Shown here one piece after another: positions 58,222 through 64,000 of a DNA stretch of 64,000 bases (position 1 is its first letter; each line of letters opens with the position of its first letter). The position numbers were made by a program, and so were the translations under genes. The notes beneath the pieces are model-generated. The model saw only the letters and a list, made by a program, of their open reading frames with translations. It ran no database searches and was not told the DNA's origin. The stretch is from Aurantimonas sp965217685 (lineage in GTDB: Bacteria > Pseudomonadota > Alphaproteobacteria > Rhizobiales > Rhizobiaceae), in contig CBDCIZ010000003.1 of assembly GCA_965217685.1 (NCBI GenBank), forward strand, positions 3,100,001 to 3,164,000, written 5' to 3'.

Positions 58222-59490
58222 ATGACGCACGACATCGAAACGGCATTTCACGCATCCGAAACTGACAGGCCTTCGGCCGATTCGTCGACGCTGGACGCGA
58301 CCGATCCGGTCGCTGTCCTTTCCGCCCTGATCCGCTGCGCGTCGGTGACGCCCGACGAAGGCGGTGCGCTGTCGACGCTGGAGGCGATCCTCAAACCGCT
58401 CGGCTTTCAGGTGGACCGTCCGGTGTTCCGCGACGAGGGCACGCCCGAAGTCGAGAACCTGTTTGCCCGCGTCGGCACCGGTGGCCCGCATCTCGTCTTC
58501 GCCGGCCACACCGACGTGGTGCCGCCCGGCGACGCCGCGGACTGGCGCGAGGACCCGTTCTCGGCGGCGATCGTCGATGGCGAACTCTACGGCCGTGGCG
58601 CCGTCGACATGAAAGGCGGCATTGCCGCCTTCGTCTCCGCCATCGCGCGGGTCAAGGCCGCCGGCGGCCTGGCCGATCCTCAAGGAGCACGGGTCTCGCT
58701 TCTGATCACCGGCGACGAGGAAGGCCCGGCCGTCAACGGCACGGCGAAACTGCTCGAATGGGCCAAGGACCGGGGCGAACGCTTCGACGCCTGCGTCGTC
58801 GGCGAGCCGACCAATTCCAACCGGCTGGGCGACATGATGAAGATCGGCCGCCGTGGCTCGCTCTCGGCCGAAATCCGCGTCACCGGCGTCCAGGGTCACG
58901 TCGCCTATCCGCATCTCGCCGACAATCCGCTGCGCACGATCACCGCCATCGCCGAGGCGCTGATGGCCAAGCCGCTCGATGAGGGCACCGACCGGTTTCC
59001 GGCCTCCAACCTCGAGATCACCTCGATCGACACCGGCAATCCGTCCGTTAACGTCATTGCGATGCGGGCCAGGCTCTTCTGCAACGTCCGCTTCTGCGAC
59101 CTGTGGACGCCGGACAGCCTGAAGGCCGAACTCACCCGCCGCATCGAGGGCGCGGCAAGCTCCGGGCGATTTCGCGAGGGGCGCGAGGCGGCGATGGTCG
59201 AGATCGTCTGGCGCGAGCGGCCGGCCGAAGCCTTCTCGACACGCGACGACCCATTGACGCAGGCTCTGATCGCCGCGGTCTGTGACGTGACCGGCCAAAC
59301 CCCGGAACTCTCGACCTCCGGCGGCACGTCCGACGCACGTTTCATCAAGGACTATTGCCCGGTTGTGGAATTCGGACTTGTCGGGAAGACCATGCACATG
59401 GCCAATGAGCGGGTGCCGCTTTTTGACCTCCAGGATTTGACGAGGATCTATGAAGCCTTCATCGCCCGCTGGTTTGCCGCCCACGCCTGA
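58222..59490 (+). CDS. dapE: Succinyl-diaminopimelate desuccinylase
   Basis: Removes succinate from N-succinyl-LL-DAP, a later step after dapD in the same pathway. The 422-residue di-zinc M20 peptidase-fold enzyme shows VFAGHTDVVPPGD, YGRGAVDMKGGIAAFVSAIA, TGDEEGPAVNGT, VGEPTNSNRLGDMMKIGRRG and the C-terminal TSGGTSDARFIKDY and GLVGKTMHMANERVPL. The ATG at 58222 leaves an N-terminal extension of about 25 residues compared with the typical enzyme; no nearer start was evident. Its 3' end overlaps the membrane-protein gene. Confidence 0.95.
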   Translation: MTHDIETAFHASETDRPSADSSTLDATDPVAVLSALIRCASVTPDEGGALSTLEAILKPLGFQVDRPVFRDEGTPEVENLFARVGTGGPHLVFAGHTDVVPPGDAADWREDPFSAAIVDGELYGRGAVDMKGGIAAFVSAIARVKAAGGLADPQGARVSLLITGDEEGPAVNGTAKLLEWAKDRGERFDACVVGEPTNSNRLGDMMKIGRRGSLSAEIRVTGVQGHVAYPHLADNPLRTITAIAEALMAKPLDEGTDRFPASNLEITSIDTGNPSVNVIAMRARLFCNVRFCDLWTPDSLKAELTRRIEGAASSGRFREGREAAMVEIVWRERPAEAFSTRDDPLTQALIAAVCDVTGQTPELSTSGGTSDARFIKDYCPVVEFGLVGKTMHMANERVPLFDLQDLTRIYEAFIARWFAAHA

Positions 59491-60085
59491 TCTCTTGCCG
59501 TCCTTCGAGATGATCCTCAATTATTTCTCCGGCGCCGCCATGCTGATGTCCGGGCGCGGCGAGGGCCTGCGCCGGCTGAATCTTTCGGCCGATGGCTTCT
59601 GGCAGTCCTTTTCGGCGATTCTCGTCGCGCTGCCGCCAATGGCGCTCTCCTGGATCGAATTCGAAGGCGTCGAGCGGCAGGATCCGGTCGACGACGCGGG
59701 CGCACTGACGATCTACGGAGCCCACGTCTTCGCCGATCTTCTGGCCTGGATGCTGCCGATCTTCGTGCTCATCCTTATCGCACGCCGGGTCGGCTACGCC
59801 AGGAAGGTCGTGCCGGTGGTCGTTGCGACGAATTGGGGCGGGGCGCTGCTCTCCTGGGTCTTCGCCCCCTATTGGCTGTTGATCCTCGCCTTCGGGCCGG
59901 GGGGCGCGATGGCGCTGATCGGCCTCCTCGTCACCATTGCCTCGATCGCGCTCACCGTGCGGCTGATCTTCTTTGCGACGGGCAAGGATATGGCGGGCGC
60001 GGCGGCCATCACCGTTTTGATGATCGTCGCCTCGCTGGTCAGTTACGGCGCGGTCATGGACGTCACCGGCGTCAGGCTGATGTGA
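59450..60085 (+). CDS. Yip1-like integral membrane protein
   Basis: A 211-residue protein with about five spans: FWQSFSAILVALPPMALSWI, HVFADLLAWMLPIFVLILIA, GGALLSWVFAPYWLLILAF, GAMALIGLLVTIASIALTVR and AAAITVLMIVASLVSYGAVM. The N-terminal MILNYFSGAAMLMSGRGEGL, then RRLNLSADGFWQSF resembles a rhizobial family whose members start at that Met, i.e. 59510. The ATG at 59450 has a GAGG site and would overlap dapE by 41 bases. Function unknown; the Yip1-like label is a fold-level guess. Confidence 0.7.
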   Translation: MKPSSPAGLPPTPDLLPSFEMILNYFSGAAMLMSGRGEGLRRLNLSADGFWQSFSAILVALPPMALSWIEFEGVERQDPVDDAGALTIYGAHVFADLLAWMLPIFVLILIARRVGYARKVVPVVVATNWGGALLSWVFAPYWLLILAFGPGGAMALIGLLVTIASIALTVRLIFFATGKDMAGAAAITVLMIVASLVSYGAVMDVTGVRLM

Positions 60086-60106
60086 ACGAAGGTCGGGTGA
60101 TGGCGC

Positions 60107-60916
60107 CTATTCGGCGTCGGCGTCGTCGTCGGCGTTGCGGGCCGGGTAGGGCGGCAGCGTCCGCTTCGGCGCATCGCCATATTCGATCTTCGCGAGATAC
60201 AGCCCGTCCGGCGGTGCGACCGGGCCGCAGCGCTTGCGGTCGCGAGCTTCGAGCGCCGCCGTCACGTCGTCGGCCTTCCAGCGGCCTTCTCCGACCAGCT
60301 TCAGCGTGCCCGCGAAGGAGCGGATCTGGTTGTGCAGGAAGGACTGTGCCATGGCGTGGATATGGATCTCGTCGCCCGCAGCCTTCGTCACATCGAGAAT
60401 TTCCAGCGTCCGGATCGGGTTCTTCGCCTGGCAATGCGCCGAACGGAAGGTGTTGAAGTCGTGGGTGCCGACGAGGCGCTGGGCCGCCTCGTGCATCGCT
60501 GCTGCGTCGAGCGGCTTCGACACCCACCAGACCTGACCGGTCAGCAGCGCCGGCGGCGGACGGCGGTTGAAGATGCGATAGAGATAGTGCCGCTTGCGGG
60601 CCGAAAACCGCGCGTCGAAATCGTCGGGCGCTGTTTCGACGTCAAGGATCGAGACGGCCTCGTCGCGCAAATGGGCGTTCAGCGCGTCCCGGATGACGTC
60701 GGCCGGCCAGTCACGGGAAAGATCGAGATGCGCCACTTGGCCCGTCGCATGAACGCCGGTGTCGGTGCGCCCGGCACCGAAAAGCGACGCGGCCTCGCCG
60801 GAAAACTTGAGGATCGCCGTCTCGATCGCCTCCTGCACCGACGGCTGGTCGGCCTGCCGCTGCCAGCCGCAATAGGGTGTGCCGTCATATTCGATGGTGA
60901 GCTTGTATCGCGGCAT
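60107..60916 (-). CDS. truA: tRNA pseudouridine(38-40) synthase
   Basis: Makes pseudouridine at positions 38-40 of tRNA anticodon arms. The 269-residue chain begins MPRYKLTIEYDGTPYCGWQR and has the catalytic Asp52 in FGAGRTDTGVHATGQVAHLD. YLYRIFNRRPPPALLTGQVW, THDFNTFRSAHCQAKNPIRT and FLHNQIRSFAGTLKLVGEGR complete the family pattern. The last block is usually FLxHMVRxxxG; here Asn-Gln replaces Met-Val. The start overlaps the fmt stop as TGATG. Confidence 0.95.
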   Translation of the reverse strand: MPRYKLTIEYDGTPYCGWQRQADQPSVQEAIETAILKFSGEAASLFGAGRTDTGVHATGQVAHLDLSRDWPADVIRDALNAHLRDEAVSILDVETAPDDFDARFSARKRHYLYRIFNRRPPPALLTGQVWWVSKPLDAAAMHEAAQRLVGTHDFNTFRSAHCQAKNPIRTLEILDVTKAAGDEIHIHAMAQSFLHNQIRSFAGTLKLVGEGRWKADDVTAALEARDRKRCGPVAPPDGLYLAKIEYGDAPKRTLPPYPARNADDDADAE

Positions 60917-61908
60917 CAGGCGCCGCCGATCCGCGTTCCGATCAAGGTTCCAGGAGGCAGCGGGGTGCCGCGCAGGAGCTCGCCCGTGCCCATCGGCTTG
61001 CCGCCGGCGCGCTGCAGTTCGAAGATTCGCACGGCGCCCGAGCTGCCATCGGACCCGCAGGCGATCGTCAGCGAATCGTCGATCGTCACACCCGGTTCGC
61101 CCGAGCCCTCGACCGCCTTGGCGCGCAGGAATTTCACCCGCTCCGGCTCGGCCGCGAAGGGCACCATCGTCCAGGCGCCGGGGAAGGGCGAGAAGGCGTT
61201 GATCTTCGCCGCGACGACGCGGGCCTCTTGAGAAAAATCGATGGCCGCCTCGGCCTTGTCGATCTTCCTGGCATAGACCGGCGCACGCCCGGTGCGCGCG
61301 GCAATGGAATCCTGGCTCTCAAAGCGCAGCGTCCCGGCTTCCAGCCGGTCGATCGCCTCGACCATCAGTCGCGCCGATAGCGCCGCCAGCCTGTCGTGTA
61401 GGTCGCTTGCCGTGTCGGTCGGGCGAATCGGGGTCTCGGCGGTGAGCGCCACCGGACCGGTGTCGAGCCCGGCCTCCATGCGCATCACCATCATGCCGGT
61501 CGCCGCATCGCCCGCCTCGATCGCCCGCTGGATGGGCGCCGCGCCGCGCCAGCGCGGCAGGAGCGAGCCGTGGCCGTTGAGGCAGCCATGAACCGGGATA
61601 TCGAGGACCGGTTGCGGCAGAAGCAGCCCATAGGCGACGACGACTGCGACGTCCGGCGCAAGGGCGGCCAGCGCCGCGCGGTCGGCCTCGTCCTTGAAGT
61701 TCGGCGGCGTCAGGACCTTGAGCCCAAGCCGCTCGGCTTCCGCCTGCACGGGCGACGGCGTCAGCGTCAGGCCGCGGCGACCGGCCTTGCGGGGCGGCTG
61801 GGTATAGACACAGGCAATGTCGTGGCCGGCCTCGTGCAGCGCCGACAGCGTCGGCACCGAAAAGGCGGGCGTGCCCATGAAGACGAGGCGCAGGCTCATC
61901 CTTGCCAT
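60916..61908 (-). CDS. fmt: Methionyl-tRNA formyltransferase
   Basis: Formylates initiator Met-tRNA. The 330-residue enzyme has LVFMGTPAFSVPTLSALHEA, YTQPPRKAGRRGLTLTPSPV, the catalytic region VHGCLNGHGSLLPRWRGAAP with Asn and His of the NxH motif, and MRMEAGLDTGPVALTAETPI (Asp of the catalytic triad). A C-terminal OB-like tRNA domain follows. The usual residue after His is Ala or Pro; here it is Gly. Start at Met1 or Met4 (61899) is undecided. It forms a def-fmt-truA transcript. Confidence 0.95.
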   Translation of the reverse strand: MARMSLRLVFMGTPAFSVPTLSALHEAGHDIACVYTQPPRKAGRRGLTLTPSPVQAEAERLGLKVLTPPNFKDEADRAALAALAPDVAVVVAYGLLLPQPVLDIPVHGCLNGHGSLLPRWRGAAPIQRAIEAGDAATGMMVMRMEAGLDTGPVALTAETPIRPTDTASDLHDRLAALSARLMVEAIDRLEAGTLRFESQDSIAARTGRAPVYARKIDKAEAAIDFSQEARVVAAKINAFSPFPGAWTMVPFAAEPERVKFLRAKAVEGSGEPGVTIDDSLTIACGSDGSSGAVRIFELQRAGGKPMGTGELLRGTPLPPGTLIGTRIGGA

Positions 61909-61930
61909 CCGTTGGGTTGCCGCTCCCGTC

Positions 61931-62446
61931 TCAGGCGCGCGCCTGCCTGGCCATCTTGGTGAATTTCTTCACGACCATGTTCCTCTTCAGTTTCGAGATG
62001 TGATCGATGAAGAGAATGCCGTTCAGATGGTCGATCTCGTGCTGCAGGCAGGTCGCGAGAATGCCGTCGGCCGTCTCCTCGTGCAGCTTGCCGTCGAGCC
62101 CGAGATAGCACCACGTCACCGTGGCCGGGCGCTCCACTTCGGCATAATAATCCGGGATCGAAAGGCAGCCCTCCTCGTAGACGTTGCGCTCGTCGGAATG
62201 GCTGAGCACCTCCGGGTTGAGGAAGACGCGCGGCGTCTTCTCCTCGTCCTCCTTGGCGACGTCGATGACCAGCATCTGCAGCGGCTCGCCGACCTGGATG
62301 GCGGCGAGGCCAATGCCCGGCGCGTCGTACATCGTCTCCAGCAGGTCGTCGGCGAGGCGCTGGACGTGCTCGTCCACCGTCTCGATCGGCTTCGACGTCT
62401 GCCGCAGGACCGGGTCCGGCAGGATGATGAGGGGTTTGATCGTCAT
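61931..62446 (-). CDS. def: Peptide deformylase
   Basis: Removes the N-formyl group from new proteins. The 171-residue chain starts MTIKPLIILPDPVLRQTSKP and shows all three motifs: GIGLAAIQ (44-51), EEGCLSIP (91-98, metal Cys94) and QHEIDHLNG (metal His136 and His140, catalytic Glu137). The ATG complementary to 62444-62446 gives the standard N-terminus. An in-frame reading continues upstream to 62536 through a GEKP repeat; neither start has a clear ribosome site. Confidence 0.95.
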   Translation of the reverse strand: MTIKPLIILPDPVLRQTSKPIETVDEHVQRLADDLLETMYDAPGIGLAAIQVGEPLQMLVIDVAKEDEEKTPRVFLNPEVLSHSDERNVYEEGCLSIPDYYAEVERPATVTWCYLGLDGKLHEETADGILATCLQHEIDHLNGILFIDHISKLKRNMVVKKFTKMARQARA

Positions 62447-62479
62447 TGCGGTCAGGTAATCGCTGGCGCGGGACCGGTC

Positions 62480-62516
62480 AATCTTCTCACCTGGCTTCTC
62501 GCCTGGCTTCTCGTTT
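62480..62516. repeat. Short tandem repeat upstream of def
   Basis: Three copies of a 12-base unit close to CTTCTCGCCTGG stand in tandem, the first reading CTTCTCACCTGG. On the - strand they are in frame with def and would encode GEKPGEKPGEK if the upstream start is used. Confidence 0.5.
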
Positions 62517-62637
62517 CCGTCGATTGTCTCTTGCATAAATGTTCTTGTTTTGATCTAGTTGTCGTGAGTAAATTCTAGCCATGCCGGCCGGTGCGCAAGA
62601 CAGGCCGGCCTGCCGCCGCAACGGAATTGCAAGCGCC

Positions 62638-63852
62638 ATGGACGCCACCCGACTCGCCGAGACCCTCTCCGCGCCGATCGCCCTGCCGGGCGATCTCATG
62701 ATTTCGCTGGGAACGCTCGGCCTTCTCGCGCTGCTGGCGATCGTTCTGGTCGCGTGGCTGCGTTCGCGATCGCAGGTCCGGCGTCTCTTGGAGGATTTCG
62801 ATCTCAGGCGCGAGGACGAAGAGGGCCGGGCCGCCGACCAGATCGACGCCGTCCTAAAATCCCAGGCCGAGATCACCGGCCGCATGCAGACCATGGCCGA
62901 AATCTTCGGCGCCCGGCAGGCCGATCTCACCCGGACGATCGCCGAGCGTTTCGACGGCCTGTCGACCCGCGTCGGCCAGTCGATCCGCGACACGACGACC
63001 CTGACTAACGCCTCACTCTCGCAATTATCGGAGCGGCTGGCGGTCATCGATCGGGCGCAGGGCGAAATCCGGGGGCTTGCCGGCGAGGTGGTGCGGCTGC
63101 AGGACATCCTCGCCAACAAGCAGTCCCGCGGTGCCTTCGGGGAGGGGCGCATGCATGCGATCGTCGCCGACGCGCTGCCGGCGGCGAGCTATTCCTTCCA
63201 GGCGACGCTTTCCAACGGCAAGCGGCCGGACTGCCTGATCCTGATGCCGAATGGCGCGCCTTCGCTGGCGATCGATGCGAAATTTCCGCTCGAGGCCTAC
63301 ACGGCGCTGCGCGAGGCCGAGACGGACGACGCGCGGGCCTTCGCCGCCAGTCGTTTGCGCCGCGACATGGACGTTCATGTGAAGGCGATCGCGGAAAAAT
63401 ATCTGATCCCCGGCGAGACTCAGGACACGGCCTTCCTGTTCGTTCCCTCCGAAGCGGTTTTCGCCGAACTGCATGAGCGCTTCGAGGACATCGTCCAGAA
63501 GGCTTATCGATCACGGGTGGTGATCGTGTCGCCGTCGCTCCTGCTTCTCTCGATTCAGGTCGTCCAGGCGATCCTGAAGGATGCGCGCATGCGTGCCGAG
63601 GCCGGCCGCATCCAGAAGGAGGTCCGGCTTCTCGGCGAGGATCTGGTGCGGCTCGACGCGCGCGTCGCGGCGTTGAAGACGCATTTCGGCCAGACCGGAC
63701 GCGACATCGACCAGATCCTGACCTCGACGGAAAAGCTGATCCGGCGCGGCGAACGGATCGAAGCCGTCGAACTGGGCGAAGACCCGACCGCCGATCTGGC
63801 CGAGCGGGATCCCGCGGTTCAGTCGCGACCGCAGGTCAAGCTCGGTGGCTGA
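62638..63852 (+). CDS. rmuC: DNA recombination protein RmuC homologue
   Basis: Inner-membrane-tethered protein with a predicted nuclease-like fold that limits inversions at repeats. The 404-residue chain has an N-terminal span (LGTLGLLALLAIVLVAWLRS), a coiled-coil region (about residues 55-150) and the RmuC domain: GAFGEGRMHAIVADALPAAS, RPDCLILMPNGAPSLAIDAK, FPLEAYTALREAETDD, VKAIAEKYLIPGETQDTAFL and VVIVSPSLLLLSIQVVQAIL. The ATG at 62638 was preferred over 62581 because GGAA precedes it. Divergent from def, with 191 bases between the two starts. Confidence 0.92.
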   Translation: MDATRLAETLSAPIALPGDLMISLGTLGLLALLAIVLVAWLRSRSQVRRLLEDFDLRREDEEGRAADQIDAVLKSQAEITGRMQTMAEIFGARQADLTRTIAERFDGLSTRVGQSIRDTTTLTNASLSQLSERLAVIDRAQGEIRGLAGEVVRLQDILANKQSRGAFGEGRMHAIVADALPAASYSFQATLSNGKRPDCLILMPNGAPSLAIDAKFPLEAYTALREAETDDARAFAASRLRRDMDVHVKAIAEKYLIPGETQDTAFLFVPSEAVFAELHERFEDIVQKAYRSRVVIVSPSLLLLSIQVVQAILKDARMRAEAGRIQKEVRLLGEDLVRLDARVAALKTHFGQTGRDIDQILTSTEKLIRRGERIEAVELGEDPTADLAERDPAVQSRPQVKLGG

Positions 63853-64000
63853 GCGCTCGCAACTTCATTCAACTTGCGTCTTGCGTCTTGCCCCGCAAGC
63901 GTTTGGACACTGCAATCGATGAAGGGCCTGGAGCCGACTAAGAAAAAGTAAAGCGGCCGGGATCGAATCGGCGATGGCCGCGTTCTTTAACCATAACGGG
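63853..64000. other. Non-coding end of window
   Basis: The stretch after rmuC contains the short direct repeat CTTGCGTCTTGCGTCTTGC (about 63876-63894) and TTTAACCATAACGGG at the very end. No gene start is visible before the window ends. Confidence 0.5.

Noticed and set aside
1..64000. CRISPR array, insertion sequence, prophage or integrase signature
   Set aside because: No regularly spaced repeats, transposase or integrase motifs, or terminal repeats were seen; foreign-looking pieces are limited to the HNH gene and two toxin-antitoxin pairs.

Overview
The window is a GC-rich chromosomal segment of an alphaproteobacterium. It most likely belongs to the Rhizobiales/Hyphomicrobiales: the order SRP RNA-dnaX-ybaB-recR, a flp-cpaABCDEF-tadBC pilus locus, two tandem YejA-type binding proteins, a CycM-type membrane-anchored cytochrome c and the def-fmt-truA and dapD/dapE groupings are typical of that order. 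The genus cannot be fixed from the sequence alone. Genes are densely packed with many ATGA/TGATG overlaps. No rRNA, tRNA, CRISPR array, insertion sequence or prophage was seen. Layout from left to right: (1) 1-9.1 kb: a slyX end and a thioesterase, then a long + strand nucleoside uptake and salvage operon (ABC ATPase, VOC protein, two permeases, cdd, punA-type phosphorylase, deoC, deoA). It is interrupted by an AT-rich HNH-nuclease gene with a one-base frameshift. (2) 9.1-12.8 kb: a frameshifted retropepsin-like protease and a second, - strand salvage operon deoB-add-upp with an inverted-repeat operator candidate in front of deoB. (3) 13.1-25.4 kb: an orphan CpaC-N-domain-like secreted protein, a PLP aminotransferase, then flp, cpaA-F, tadB, tadC and a convergent TadD-like TPR lipoprotein. 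CtrA-box-like sequences lie upstream of flp and in the tadD/pepA intergenic region, and strong hairpins lie inside the locus. (4) 25.5-31 kb: leucyl aminopeptidase and NlpC/P60 hydrolase, a GcvA-like LysR regulator divergent from a DUF1127 micro-protein, a hydroxyacid dehydrogenase and a Nudix hydrolase. (5) 31-41 kb: an oligopeptide/microcin-C-type ABC operon (two YejA, YejB, YejE, YejF) whose yejE-yejF junction carries a PIN-domain toxin-antitoxin pair and a cation-efflux gene. (6) 41-46.4 kb: an unusual di-heme cytochrome c fusion, kdsB-pheA, nudC and a HIT protein. (7) 46.4-51.9 kb: SRP RNA, dnaX, ybaB, recR, a ParDE module and an MltB-type transglycosylase. (8) 51.9-64 kb: a 558-base hairpin-rich intergenic stretch, a ChaN-like protein with a long unusual N-terminus, a LOG-family protein, dapD, a phosphodiester glycosidase, an SLT lipoprotein, dapE, a membrane protein, truA-fmt-def and rmuC. 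How the parts fit together: regions 1 and 2 together give import of nucleosides and their conversion to free bases, deoxyribose/ribose phosphates and central metabolism. Region 3 builds and retracts a type IVb (tight adherence) pilus. Region 5 imports peptides. Regions 7-8 are replication/repair, cell-wall precursor synthesis and remodelling, and translation-initiation housekeeping. The points most worth checking are the HNH insertion, the remodelled yej operon, the di-heme cytochrome fusion, the ChaN N-terminal extension, the unexplained structured intergenic region near 52 kb, and the CtrA-like boxes and hairpins in the pilus locus. Two genes (HNH nuclease and retropepsin) each need exactly one extra base to be intact. 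They may be true lesions or sequence errors.
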